Source: NORP294 sp047627915 (GTDB taxonomy: Bacteria; Bacteroidota; Bacteroidia; Flavobacteriales_E; Vicingaceae). From it: a DNA stretch of 64,000 nucleotides. The notes below the pieces were generated by a model. That model did not search any database and was not told the origin of the DNA. It saw only the letters and a program-made list of their open reading frames with translations. The position numbers and the translations under genes were made by a program. The DNA lies in the NCBI GenBank assembly GCA_047627915.1, contig JBLHTZ010000003.1:43317-107316 (forward strand), read 5' to 3'. Numbering within the stretch: position 1 is the stretch's first letter; every line of letters starts with the position of its first letter. Below, in pieces: positions 8,446 through 17,110 of this stretch.

Positions 8446-9324
8446 CTATAAATAACCGAATCGCTTCAGCTGCTTTTCATCGTTTCGCCAATCTTTGTTC
8501 ACTTTGACAAAAAGTTCCAAAAAAATCTTCTTTCCAAAAAACTCTTCCAAATCCTTTCTCGCATCTGACCCAACTCTTTTAATCTTCTCTCCCTTCTTGC
8601 CGATAATAATTACTTTCTGACTCTCTCTGCTCACGTGAATAACAGCTCGGATTCGAATGATATTCTCTTCTTCTTTAAATTCTTCTACTTCTATCTCTAC
8701 CGAATAAGGCACTTCCTGCTTGTAAATAAGCAATATTTTCTCACGTATCTTTTCTTCTACAATGAATCGTTCTGATTTATCAGTATAGTTTTCTTTAGAA
8801 TAAAAGGGTGGGCTTTCAGGAAGTAATTCCAATACTCTTTTCACGAGAAAATCAATATTAAAACCTAATAACGCTGAGATAGGAAACACTTCAGCATTTG
8901 GGAACTTTTCTGACCACAATTGAACTGCTGCTTCCATTGCAACTTGATCTGTTAAATCTATCTTATTTACTAAAATCAGCAATGGCATTTCAATTTGGCC
9001 TAAACGTAACTCCAGTTTTTCATTTTTCAATTCCTTTTGACCCAACTCTACCATTAAAACCAAAACATCAGCATCTTCTAAGCTTGCATAAACAAACTTC
9101 ATCATCCCCTCTTGTAACTTGTATGCGGGGTCAACTATTCCAGGTGTGTCCGAATAAACGATTTGATAGTCTTCTTCGTTTACAATTCCTAAAATCCGGT
9201 GCCGTGTTGTTTGAGCTTTTGGCGTAATAATTGACAACTTCTCCCCTACTAATTGATTCATCAATGTAGACTTACCAACATTTGGATGACCGATTATATT
9301 TACGAAACCTGCTTTATGTGACAT
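8446..9324 (-). CDS. era: GTPase Era
   Basis: Era is a GTPase plus KH-domain protein that binds the 3' end of 16S rRNA during 30S maturation. G1 GHPNVGKST, G3 DTPG and G4 NKID are visible. The KH domain with its GxxG-like signature (IIIGKKGEKIKRVG) fills the last third. The reading frame stays open to an earlier ATG at 9345. I prefer the ATG at 9324 (MSHKAGFVNIIGHPN) because it gives 292 residues, the usual Era length, and the extra seven residues have no family match. It is paired with der downstream (6-base gap). Confidence 0.96.
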   Translation of the reverse strand: MSHKAGFVNIIGHPNVGKSTLMNQLVGEKLSIITPKAQTTRHRILGIVNEEDYQIVYSDTPGIVDPAYKLQEGMMKFVYASLEDADVLVLMVELGQKELKNEKLELRLGQIEMPLLILVNKIDLTDQVAMEAAVQLWSEKFPNAEVFPISALLGFNIDFLVKRVLELLPESPPFYSKENYTDKSERFIVEEKIREKILLIYKQEVPYSVEIEVEEFKEEENIIRIRAVIHVSRESQKVIIIGKKGEKIKRVGSDARKDLEEFFGKKIFLELFVKVNKDWRNDEKQLKRFGYL

Positions 9325-9372
9325 AGGTTGAGATTCAAAGTACAAAGAAACGAATTCTTAAAAAGGTGGTTC

Positions 9373-9402
9373 AAAAAAAAAGCCTCAGAAGTTTCTGAGG
9401 CT
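9373..9402 (-). terminator. Rho-independent terminator of initiator tRNA gene
   Basis: Stem AGCCTCAGA / TCTGAGGCT (9381-9389 with 9394-9402) is followed on the minus strand by a run of nine T residues. It starts only 3 bases beyond the tRNA 3' end. Confidence 0.9.
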
Positions 9403-9405
9403 TAG

Positions 9406-9477
9406 TAGCGGGAGCCAGACTCGAACTGACGATCTTCGGGTTATGAGCCCGACGAGATACCACTTCTCCATCCCGCA
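9406..9477 (-). tRNA. Initiator tRNA-Met (anticodon CAT)
   Basis: The minus strand folds into a full cloverleaf: 6-bp acceptor (GCGGGA/TCCCGC), D stem GAGA/TCTC, anticodon stem TCGGG/CCCGA with loop CTCATAA, and T arm GTCAG-TTCGAGT-CTGGC. Three consecutive G:C pairs in the anticodon stem and an unpaired 1:72 position are the marks of the initiator, not elongator, tRNA-Met. Here positions 1 and 72 are both U, where Escherichia coli has C1:A72. The D loop is short. CCA is not encoded. The tRNA has its own promoter and terminator. Confidence 0.93.
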
Positions 9478-9514
9478 ATATATCTTAAGGTATTTGTTAT
9501 CTATATTGGGTGGA

Positions 9515-9545
9515 CAAAAGTAAGCCTTTTTATTGATTCAACAAA
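9515..9545 (-). promoter_or_regulatory. Promoter of initiator tRNA (Bacteroidota type)
   Basis: On the minus strand TTTTG is followed after 19 bases by TACTTTTG, a perfect TAnnTTTG box. It lies about 38 bases before the tRNA 5' end. Confidence 0.7.
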
Positions 9546-9631
9546 ATTCACATTTAGTTTTTTAAAACTTATTTATATTCCGCTATTTTCTACGTACAAT
9601 TGAATTGAATTCAATTAATTTAGTCCACTGA

Positions 9632-10372
9632 ATGAAAATTTTGCAAAACATAGGAGAATATTTTATTTTGATGGGAAGAACTTTTTCTCAGCCCACCAAA
9701 GCCTCTTTAATCAGAAAGCAAATTTTCTTTGAAATGAACTCCCTTGGGTTAGGCTCTATGGGAATTATTACCATCATTTCAGCCTTCATGGGCGCAGTGA
9801 TAACCCTTCAAACGGCTTCAAATATCGACAGTGCATTAATTCCTGACTATACCGTTGGATTTACCGCGAGACAATCTATGATCTTAGAATTCTCAACAAC
9901 CATTATTGCTCTTATACTAGCCGGTAAAGTAGGATCCAACATTGCATCCGAAATAGGAATGATGCGTGTAACTGAACAAATTGATGCGCTTGAAATAATG
10001 GGGGTGAATTCAGCATCTTATTTAATTGTACCAAAAATCATTGCAACAGTAATTATAAATCCATTTTTAGCTATTTGGAGTATGTTTATCGGCATATCTG
10101 GAGGTTATCTAGTTGCAGAGTTCTCAGGAGTTGTCACAACAGATGCATTCATCGAAGGAGTGCAATTGGATTTCAAGATGTTTTCGATTTACTATGCGCT
10201 TATAAAAACAGTCGTGTTTGCTTTTATTATCACTTCTATCCCTGCTTATTATGGGTACAGCGTAAAAGGTGGAGCATTGGAAGTAGGCGTGGCAAGCACG
10301 AAAGGTGTCGTCACATCAAGTATCGTCATTTTAATTGCCAATTATGTAATCACTCAATTGTTACTGATTTGA
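9632..10372 (+). CDS. MlaE-type ABC transporter permease
   Basis: This 246-residue inner-membrane protein belongs to the MlaE/YrbE permease family of MCE-type lipid transporters, which move phospholipids or other lipids between inner and outer membrane. Family marks are an amphipathic N-terminus, LVAEIG-like segments (IASEIGMMRVTEQIDALEIMG around 107-127), and about five hydrophobic helices ending in a helix by VILIANYVITQLLLI. The stop codon overlaps the TTG start of the ATPase gene by 4 bases (TTGA), so the two are translationally coupled. No MCE substrate-binding protein (mlaD) follows in this window. Confidence 0.88.
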   Translation: MKILQNIGEYFILMGRTFSQPTKASLIRKQIFFEMNSLGLGSMGIITIISAFMGAVITLQTASNIDSALIPDYTVGFTARQSMILEFSTTIIALILAGKVGSNIASEIGMMRVTEQIDALEIMGVNSASYLIVPKIIATVIINPFLAIWSMFIGISGGYLVAEFSGVVTTDAFIEGVQLDFKMFSIYYALIKTVVFAFIITSIPAYYGYSVKGGALEVGVASTKGVVTSSIVILIANYVITQLLLI

Positions 10373-11121
10373 TTGAACTTAAAAACATATCCAAGTCATT
10401 TAACGGCAAAGAAATTTTGCACGGTATTGATGTGATATACGAAAAAGGTAAAACCAATTTAATAATTGGCGCGTCAGGTTCGGGCAAATCGGTATTAACT
10501 AAATGTACCGTAGGATTAATTGAACCAGACCAGGGACAGGTTCTTTATAACGGTAAAGATTTTACCGCAATGAAACTGGACGACAGAAAAGAAATTCGAA
10601 AGAAGATTGGGATGCTGTTCCAAGGAGGTGCATTGTTTGATTCGTTAACTGTAGAAGAAAATATAAAATTCCCCCTTAGAATGCATGCTAGCATGACCGA
10701 GAAGGAAATGCAAGACCGAGTTAACTTCTGCTTAGGCAGAGTAGATATGAGTGGCATTAACGATCGTTTCCCTGCCGAAATAAGCGGAGGAATGCAAAAA
10801 AGAGTTGGCATTGCAAGAGCAATTTCTTTAAGTCCAAGTTACTTGTTTTGCGATGAACCTAACTCAGGACTCGATCCGGGCACATCCATCTTAATTGACA
10901 ACTTGATCAAAGAGTTAACCGAAGAATTCCAAATTACTACCGTAGTAGTTACTCACGATATGAATTCAGTGATGGAAATTGGCGATCATGTAATCTTTAT
11001 TCACAAGGGCAACAAGCATTGGGAAGGGACGAAAGACACGATTTTAAAAACCACTAACAAAGAACTATCTGACTTAGTTTTTGCATCTGATTTAATGAAA
11101 AAGGTCCGAAGTCTAGGCTAA
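10369..11121 (+). CDS. MlaF-type ABC transporter ATP-binding protein
   Basis: This is the ATPase partner of the upstream permease, 250 residues from the TTG at 10369. An in-frame ATG far upstream (10075) exists but lies inside the permease gene and its translation has no family likeness. The TTGA overlap with the permease stop and the typical N-terminus (LIELKNISKSFNGKEILHG) support the TTG. Walker A is GASGSGKS, the signature is ISGGMQKRVGIARA, and Walker B is YLFCDEPNSGLDP with the MlaF-like 'NSGLDP'. The protein powers lipid movement at the inner membrane. Confidence 0.9.
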   Translation: MIELKNISKSFNGKEILHGIDVIYEKGKTNLIIGASGSGKSVLTKCTVGLIEPDQGQVLYNGKDFTAMKLDDRKEIRKKIGMLFQGGALFDSLTVEENIKFPLRMHASMTEKEMQDRVNFCLGRVDMSGINDRFPAEISGGMQKRVGIARAISLSPSYLFCDEPNSGLDPGTSILIDNLIKELTEEFQITTVVVTHDMNSVMEIGDHVIFIHKGNKHWEGTKDTILKTTNKELSDLVFASDLMKKVRSLG

Positions 11122-11233
11122 ACGTTCACTCTCACACAGCTTATTTTATTTTCAAATATCATTTTCGTAAAGCCTTGTAACAGATAGCAGGTCCTTAACT
11201 CAAGACCCGCAACTGTTCGATTTAACCCATAAA

Positions 11234-11264
11234 AAAAGGCATTTCTGAAAAAGAAATGCCTTTT
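11234..11264. terminator. Bidirectional terminator
   Basis: A perfect 13-bp stem AAAAGGCATTTCT / AGAAATGCCTTTT closes a 5-base loop. It lies between converging mlaF-like and TPR lipoprotein genes. Confidence 0.9.
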
Positions 11265-11285
11265 AAATAATTTTTGTTTTGTGAT

Positions 11286-13013
11286 TTAGTTCACAGCAGC
11301 TTGAAATTCTGAATCATCTTTGTACTTAGTGAATTCAGCATCTTTCTTCGCTTTTACTTTCATTTCGCCATTTGCAGCAACGGATGCCTTTAAGCTCGAA
11401 ACCATCATGTTCTTGTCTCCCATTCTTGCTCCAATGATTGCTTTTAAATATAAGCTCTCAGCAGAACTAGCAGTTGAAGAGCCGTCTATCGTTTGAAGCG
11501 CTGTTTGGTAATCTCCATTCAACGTTTGTGCTAAAGCAGCATTGTATGATTTGGTAGAAGCATAACTAGCAACAGCTGAAGAATAATCTCCCATCCACAT
11601 TTGCAAGTAACCCATGTTAGCTCCAACTTCAGGACCTGCTCCATTTGCAGCAGCATAATATTCCATTGCCTTATCATTGTTACCCATAGCTCTTTCGTAT
11701 ACTCCTAAGTTATTATTGATAACAGGACTATTTGGAGAAAGTGAGTTTGCTTTGTCAAAATTACCTTTTGCTTCAGACATCAAATTTTGCATACTTTGAA
11801 TGTATCCTACATTATTTGGTCCTCTCCAATCGTTTGGAAATAACTTAGTAAAAGTTACATATATATCCATCTTCTTTTGCATGTCAGTATACATTGTAGC
11901 TGCGTACAATAATTCCTCAGCACTTAAAGTATCAGGGTTCGAAGAAGAAAAATTCTTAATTTTTTCATCAGAGAAACTTGTCATCTCTCCTTTTAAGTTC
12001 ACTTCAGATCTTCTCAAGTTTGGCAAAATACTTTCTTGAATTACTTCAAAAGTTGCCGCTAAGTTTCTAATTTCTTGCTCTCTTTTAGAATTGTCTTCAT
12101 ACATTGAAAGAACTCTTAAGATTAAATCCTTGTCTTTTATGTCTGACGCCTGCATTGCTGTCTTAAAGCCATCCCAATCTTCTCCTTTACCATTCTTCAT
12201 AAAGAAATCCTTATCCGAAGCAGCTTTTACTTTTGCTGTTCTCAAAATAGAATTTACAGAAGAAGCTCCTGTATTTGCTCTTTGGTTAGCTAAGTTAGCA
12301 TTCAAAGAAATCTCCCCTTCAGGTGATGCATAGGCTGTAACGTCTGCCCCTTTAAAAATAAACATTGGGTTTTTTGCCATTTTAGCTGCCCAAGTTTTCA
12401 TTGTTTTCACATCTTCATCAGATAATTCGGAAGAACGAACGTTAGATTTGTTTTTTTCATAATTGATAACAGCAGCAGAATTCATTGGAGTAGTTTTTGT
12501 AAACTTATCCGCCCCAACTATTGCCTTGTCATCATCCATTGCAGACATCGGAGTAATTACAGTTCCAGTTGCAACTTGTACTGGTTCAAATGCCTTTTCT
12601 TTTCCTTTATACTTACCTACTGCAGCAGCATTTAAAGTTGCTACATCCATTCCTGTAACATAAGCAACCTTATCCGTGAAGGTAAAGCTTCCGCCTTTTT
12701 CATAGTTAATTTTCTGACCATCTACTTCAGAAGTCTCACCTGCTAATAGAATCTTATCAAGACTCTTATCGCCACCTTCATAATTTATAGTTGGAGTAAT
12801 TTCCACTGAAACTTTTTTGTTGAAAAATTTTGGCGGAATAGTACCGGCAATATTAATTTCAACACTATCTCCATGCATTTCTAATGGACTTGGAGTGACT
12901 GTATAGCTTACCTCGGAAGCTCTTTTAGTCATATTTTTCAAAGGATTACAAGCTACAGTAGTAACAGCAGCTAATCCAACAAACGCGAATGATTTAATGG
13001 TATTCTTCTTCAT
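11286..13013 (-). CDS. Putative lipoprotein with OmpA-like segment and TPR repeats, 575 residues
   Basis: The first 22 residues look like a lipoprotein signal (VTTVAC, Cys22). After a beta-rich region, residues of about 175-270 resemble an OmpA-like peptidoglycan-binding fold: AVINYEKNKSNVRSSEL, then DVTAYASPEGE, then NANLANQRA. The C-terminal third (about 380-550) has tetratricopeptide-type helices (FDKANSLSPNSPVINNNLGVYERAMGNNDKAMEYY). Similar OmpA/TPR proteins are widespread in Bacteroidota and probably sit at the outer membrane or cell wall. A good TTTG-20-TAATATTG promoter precedes it and it is monocistronic. The exact role is unknown. Confidence 0.75.
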   Translation of the reverse strand: MKKNTIKSFAFVGLAAVTTVACNPLKNMTKRASEVSYTVTPSPLEMHGDSVEINIAGTIPPKFFNKKVSVEITPTINYEGGDKSLDKILLAGETSEVDGQKINYEKGGSFTFTDKVAYVTGMDVATLNAAAVGKYKGKEKAFEPVQVATGTVITPMSAMDDDKAIVGADKFTKTTPMNSAAVINYEKNKSNVRSSELSDEDVKTMKTWAAKMAKNPMFIFKGADVTAYASPEGEISLNANLANQRANTGASSVNSILRTAKVKAASDKDFFMKNGKGEDWDGFKTAMQASDIKDKDLILRVLSMYEDNSKREQEIRNLAATFEVIQESILPNLRRSEVNLKGEMTSFSDEKIKNFSSSNPDTLSAEELLYAATMYTDMQKKMDIYVTFTKLFPNDWRGPNNVGYIQSMQNLMSEAKGNFDKANSLSPNSPVINNNLGVYERAMGNNDKAMEYYAAANGAGPEVGANMGYLQMWMGDYSSAVASYASTKSYNAALAQTLNGDYQTALQTIDGSSTASSAESLYLKAIIGARMGDKNMMVSSLKASVAANGEMKVKAKKDAEFTKYKDDSEFQAAVN

Positions 13014-13049
13014 GTCAAATTATATTCTAAACATTTTAGTTCTAATGTG

Positions 13050-13081
13050 CAATATTAGTAAATTCTGCTATTACATACAAA
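13050..13081 (-). promoter_or_regulatory. Promoter of the OmpA-like/TPR lipoprotein gene
   Basis: Minus strand: TTTG, 20 bases, then TAATATTG (one mismatch to TAnnTTTG). It lies about 37 bases before the ATG. Confidence 0.55.
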
Positions 13082-13109
13082 TAACACACTACTTCCTTTC
13101 AATTCAAGT

Positions 13110-13631
13110 TTATTTCAACTCAAATACATTACACTCTAGATCATCCTCACACGACAAAAGATGCTTTTCAATTGACTGTGAATCATATGGAAGTAAAAAA
13201 CGAGGCGCTAAATCTAAAAATGGCAACAAAACGAATCGTCGTTTAGTTAAAAGTGGATGTGGAATAGTTAAGATCAAGGAATCTATTGTTACATAATTAT
13301 AGGTTAAAATGTCAATATCTATCACTCGATTCTGATATTCATTCCCTTTGGTTTTTTCAAGCCTACCCATCACCTTTTCAATTTCTTGTGTTTTTTGGAG
13401 AAGAGACAGCGGATCAAGACTAGTTTTCAAGTGCACAACGCAATTTAGAAAAGCATTTAACAGGTCATTACCCCAAGGTTTTGATTCATAAATTTCTGAA
13501 AGTCCAATTTTTTCTGTTGCGAAGCTTTGAAGTAACGCAGCAGCCTCTTTTAAATATACAGAGCGATCACCAAGATTTGTCCCTAACGATAGATAGATAC
13601 TATTTTCCCTTTTATCCCTTCGCATTACCAT
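13110..13631 (-). CDS. folK: 2-amino-4-hydroxy-6-hydroxymethyldihydropteridine diphosphokinase
   Basis: FolK (HPPK) transfers pyrophosphate from ATP to 6-hydroxymethyl-dihydropterin in folate synthesis. Family signatures are present: IYLSLGTNLGDR near the N-terminus, YESKPWG (about 63-69), and the metal- and ATP-binding NRVIDIDIL (about 101-109), followed by IPHPLLTKRRFVLLPFLDLAP. The length is 173 residues from the first ATG; the third codon is also ATG and cannot be excluded as the start. It diverges from sppA. Other folate genes, thyA and folA, are elsewhere in the window. Confidence 0.95.
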   Translation of the reverse strand: MVMRRDKRENSIYLSLGTNLGDRSVYLKEAAALLQSFATEKIGLSEIYESKPWGNDLLNAFLNCVVHLKTSLDPLSLLQKTQEIEKVMGRLEKTKGNEYQNRVIDIDILTYNYVTIDSLILTIPHPLLTKRRFVLLPFLDLAPRFLLPYDSQSIEKHLLSCEDDLECNVFELK

Positions 13632-13644
13632 TAATGTAAATCTA

Positions 13645-13676
13645 TTGAATTACGTCCATAAAAGCGATTAGGTTTG
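13645..13676 (+). promoter_or_regulatory. Promoter of sppA
   Basis: TTG, 21 bases, then a perfect TAGGTTTG (TAnnTTTG). The predicted start of transcription lies about 12 bases before the ATG at 13694. Confidence 0.7.
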
Positions 13677-13693
13677 TACAAAATATTTAACAT

Positions 13694-15481
13694 ATGAAAC
13701 AGTTTTTTAAATTTATGTTCGCCTCTATGTTGGGGTTTGGCTTAACCATCTTTTTAGTAGTAGTTTTTATCATTGTTAGCATTTCAGCGTTAGTTGCTGG
13801 GGCTGAAAATAAAGAAGCTCCCAGAATTGCAAAAAATAGTGTTCTTCACATTAAATTCGAGAATGCAATTCAAGATAGACCATCAAATAATCCTTTTGAG
13901 AACATTGACTTCAATACGCTAGAAAATAAAACTCCACTAAGCTTAAAAAATATTTTAGACAATATCAAAAAAGCTAAATCAAATGAAGATATAAAAGGTA
14001 TTTATTTAGATATTGCTTCTCTGCAGGCCAACATGGCGAGTATAGAAGAAATTAGAAATGAGCTTATCGACTTTAAAGAGTCCGGCAAATTTATCATTAG
14101 CTATAGTGAAAACTTTGGCCAAAGTGACTACTATTTAAGTAGTGTTGCTGATGAGATTTATTTAAACCCTGCAGGAGAAATGACCTTTAAGGGTTTGAGT
14201 GCACAAGTAATGTTTTTTAAAGACATGCTTGGTAGATTAGATATTGACATGCAAGTTATTCGACATGGCAAATTCAAAAGTGCAATAGAGCCTTTCATTA
14301 GAGAAGATATGAGTGAAGCCAATCGTGAGCAGGTTTCTACGCTTGTAAATACTTTATGGAATCACATGACGAAACAAATTTCTAAAGCGAGGAATATTTC
14401 TATTGAGGAATTAAACACCATTGCAGACGACCTATTAATTAGAAACGCAAAAGATGCGAAGCAGTACAAATTAATTGATGAATTAATGTACGAAGATGAA
14501 GTCTTAGCTGCCTTAAAAGCGAAAGTAGGAATTGAAGAAGATGAGAAGCTAGAAACAATTGCGTTGAACAAATTGACGAAATTAAAAGCAACTCAAATAG
14601 AAGGCAGTAAAATAAAACTGAATTCAAAAAACAAGATTGCGGTAATCTTTGCAGAAGGCGAAATTGTAAGCGGCGAAAGTCGTGACGGAGTTATGGGGTC
14701 CGAGACCATTGCAAGTGCACTTAAAAAAGCCAGAATGGACAAAAAGGTTAAAGCCATTGTTCTTAGAGTAAACTCTCCTGGAGGAAGCGCTCTTGCTTCA
14801 GACGTTATGTGGAGAGAGGTAATTCTTGCAAAAGCAGAAAAGCCTGTTATTGTTTCAATGGGTGGCGTTGCAGCCTCAGGAGGTTACTATATTTCTTGTG
14901 CAGCCGACAAAATTTTTGCAGAAGCAAGCACAATTACTGGTTCTATTGGAGTATTCGGATTAATTCCTAACATGAAAGGAATGTTTAACAACAAATTAGG
15001 GATTAACATTGACCGAGTAAATACCAATACATTTTCTGACGGGCTAACACCATTTAGACCTTTAGAAGAAAAAGAAAGAGAGGCATTGAAATATATGATT
15101 GAAGATATCTATTCTGACTTCACACAAAAAGTAGCAGACGGTAGAGGAATGACTCAAGCCAACGTTGATAGTATTGGTCAAGGAAGAGTTTGGACAGGAA
15201 TTAATGCCAAAGAGATTGGTTTAGTTGACGAAATTGGAGGTCTCAATGATGCCATTTCATTTGCTGTCGAAACAACTGAATTAGAGGATTATAGACTTGA
15301 AGAGATGCCAGCACAAGAAGATCCGTTCGAGAAAATAGTAAAAGAATTTTCAAATGAAGTAAAACTCCAAATACTTGGTGAAGACATTGGAAAAGCGGAA
15401 CATTACTACAGAAATATCAAAAGTGTCATCAGTACAAGAGGAGTGTATACTCGCTTGCCAGTTGACATTATTATCGACTAA
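13694..15481 (+). CDS. sppA: Signal peptide peptidase SppA, long (67 kDa) type
   Basis: SppA is a membrane-anchored serine/lysine protease that degrades cleaved signal peptides. An N-terminal membrane anchor lies at about residues 8-36, followed by two S49 domains in tandem as in E. coli SppA. The general-base lysine fits K195 in GKFKSAIEPF of the first domain. The nucleophile is S395 in GVAASGGYY of the second, in the usual split arrangement. The 595-residue length is normal. It has its own promoter upstream and terminator downstream, so it is probably a single-gene unit. Confidence 0.95.
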   Translation: MKQFFKFMFASMLGFGLTIFLVVVFIIVSISALVAGAENKEAPRIAKNSVLHIKFENAIQDRPSNNPFENIDFNTLENKTPLSLKNILDNIKKAKSNEDIKGIYLDIASLQANMASIEEIRNELIDFKESGKFIISYSENFGQSDYYLSSVADEIYLNPAGEMTFKGLSAQVMFFKDMLGRLDIDMQVIRHGKFKSAIEPFIREDMSEANREQVSTLVNTLWNHMTKQISKARNISIEELNTIADDLLIRNAKDAKQYKLIDELMYEDEVLAALKAKVGIEEDEKLETIALNKLTKLKATQIEGSKIKLNSKNKIAVIFAEGEIVSGESRDGVMGSETIASALKKARMDKKVKAIVLRVNSPGGSALASDVMWREVILAKAEKPVIVSMGGVAASGGYYISCAADKIFAEASTITGSIGVFGLIPNMKGMFNNKLGINIDRVNTNTFSDGLTPFRPLEEKEREALKYMIEDIYSDFTQKVADGRGMTQANVDSIGQGRVWTGINAKEIGLVDEIGGLNDAISFAVETTELEDYRLEEMPAQEDPFEKIVKEFSNEVKLQILGEDIGKAEHYYRNIKSVISTRGVYTRLPVDIIID

Positions 15482-15500
15482 AGTAAACCCATACTATTTT

Positions 15501-15535
15501 AAACCGCTTCCCTTAATAAGAGAAGCGGTTTTTTT
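15501..15535 (+). terminator. Terminator of sppA
   Basis: Stem AAACCGCTTC / GAAGCGGTTT (15501-15510 with 15522-15531) is followed by a T-run. It lies about 20 bases after the sppA stop. Confidence 0.9.
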
Positions 15536-15592
15536 ATGAGTCATTTGCTCAGAATATGATTATTTTTATGAAAACCAAACTTCACCTTAATT

Positions 15593-17110
15593 ATGCCCAT
15601 TTTCAATTCAATTTTTTCTTGGTGGATGAAAAAGAGAGCTCACCAAATTGAGTTGTTTTTAAAGTACCCTATTGAAGTTCAAAATGATTGGTTTGAAGAA
15701 CTTATTACGACAGCAAAGAACACTGAATTCGGTAGAAAGTACAATTTCAACTCATTCGACACTATTCAACAGTTTAAAGAAACCGTTCCTGTTCAGGACT
15801 ATGAAGATTTAAAACCCTACGTTGACCGATTAAAAAGAGGAGAACAGAATCTGATTTGGCCCACAGAAACAAAGTGGTTTGCAAAATCTTCGGGAACAAC
15901 TTCTGATAAAAGTAAATTTATTCCAGTATCCAGAGAGGCTTTAGAAGAATGCCATTATAAAGGCGGAAAGGACATGCTTTCCATCTATTGCAAGCGCCAT
16001 CCAGAAACGTTTATTTTCACCGGAAAAACCTTAATGATGGGAGGCAGCAGTCAAACCATTGATCCTAATACCGAATCTTATGAAGGGGATTTGTCATCTA
16101 TAATTATTCAAAATTTGCCTTTTTGGGCAGATATTATGCGCACTCCAAATCGAGAGACTGCCCTTCTTAAAGATTTCGAAGAAAAACTGGCGAGAATGAC
16201 CAACATCACAGTAAATGAGAATGTCACTAGCATTTCGGGCGTTCCGTCTTGGATGCTTATTCTTCTCAATAAAATTCTGGAAGATACGGGTGCGCCAAAC
16301 ATATCTACCATTTGGCCAAATTTAGAGGTCTTCTTTCATGGCGGCGTTGCTTTCACACCTTATCGGCAACAGTTTAAAGAACTCATCCCAAGTTCAAAAA
16401 TGAACTATATGGAAACATATAATGCTTCCGAAGGATTTTTCGGTATTGAGGATTTACATCACGAAGGTGAGCTTTTACTAATGTTAGATTATGGTATTTA
16501 CTATGAATTTGCTCCCATGCAAGAATGGAACAAGAAGTTTCCAAGAACACTGAGTTTAGATGAGGTAGAACTAAACACCAATTATGCGTTAATCATTTCT
16601 ACCAATGCTGGTCTTTGGCGCTATAAAATTGGCGACACCGTTCAATTCGTATCAAAATACCCTTTTAGAATTAAGGTATCTGGAAGAACGAAGCATTATA
16701 TGAATGCTTTTGGGGAAGAAGTGATTATCGATAACGCTGAACTAGCATTGGAGTATGCATGCAATTTAACAAGCTCCAGCATCGAAGACTATACAGCAGC
16801 TCCAATTTATTTAACAAACAAAGAAGCGGGAAAACATCAATGGCTTATTGAGTTTCGCAAACAACCAAATGACTTAGGCCAATTCACGAATTACCTTGAC
16901 CAGAAGCTAAAAGAGCTTAATTCTGACTACGAATCAAAGCGAAAAGGAAACATGGCACTAGAGTTGCCGTTAGTGCAGCCAATGCCGGAAAAAACATTTT
17001 ACAATTGGATGAAGAAAAAAAATAAATTGGGAAGTCAAAACAAAGTTCCAAGGCTAAGCAACACCAGGGAGTACGTCGAAGACATTCTTGCCATGAATCA
17101 AAATAAATAA
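15593..17110 (+). CDS. GH3 family protein (acyl-adenylate/amide synthetase-like)
   Basis: This 505-residue protein belongs to the GH3 family, named after plant auxin-conjugating enzymes and present in many Bacteroidota. GH3 proteins are ANL-type enzymes that adenylate a carboxylic acid and may pass it to an amine. Signatures seen are FAKSSGTTSDKSKFIPVS (P-loop-like ATP site, about residues 99-116), YNASEGFFGIED (about 278-289), and GLWRYKIGDTVQFV with SGRTKHYMNAFGEE (about 340-385). The bacterial substrate is not known. The next gene starts on the base after its stop, so the two form an operon. No RTX, PKS or other tailoring genes are nearby. Confidence 0.9.
   Translation: MPIFNSIFSWWMKKRAHQIELFLKYPIEVQNDWFEELITTAKNTEFGRKYNFNSFDTIQQFKETVPVQDYEDLKPYVDRLKRGEQNLIWPTETKWFAKSSGTTSDKSKFIPVSREALEECHYKGGKDMLSIYCKRHPETFIFTGKTLMMGGSSQTIDPNTESYEGDLSSIIIQNLPFWADIMRTPNRETALLKDFEEKLARMTNITVNENVTSISGVPSWMLILLNKILEDTGAPNISTIWPNLEVFFHGGVAFTPYRQQFKELIPSSKMNYMETYNASEGFFGIEDLHHEGELLLMLDYGIYYEFAPMQEWNKKFPRTLSLDEVELNTNYALIISTNAGLWRYKIGDTVQFVSKYPFRIKVSGRTKHYMNAFGEEVIIDNAELALEYACNLTSSSIEDYTAAPIYLTNKEAGKHQWLIEFRKQPNDLGQFTNYLDQKLKELNSDYESKRKGNMALELPLVQPMPEKTFYNWMKKKNKLGSQNKVPRLSNTREYVEDILAMNQNK

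Noticed and set aside
9406..9477. Elongator tRNA-Met
   Set aside because: Three G:C pairs in the anticodon stem and the unpaired 1:72 position mark the initiator.
9597..9617. Palindrome AATTGAATTCAATT before the MlaE-type gene
   Set aside because: It is a low-complexity AT-rich palindrome that can arise by chance. No second copy or regulator is seen.
10075..10368. Long N-terminal extension of the MlaF-type ATPase inside the permease gene
   Set aside because: The added translation has no family match and lies wholly in another frame of the permease. The TTG at 10369 fits the family start.
15593..17110. Plant-derived gene transfer for the GH3 protein
   Set aside because: GH3 family members are common in Bacteroidota, and composition matches the neighbours.
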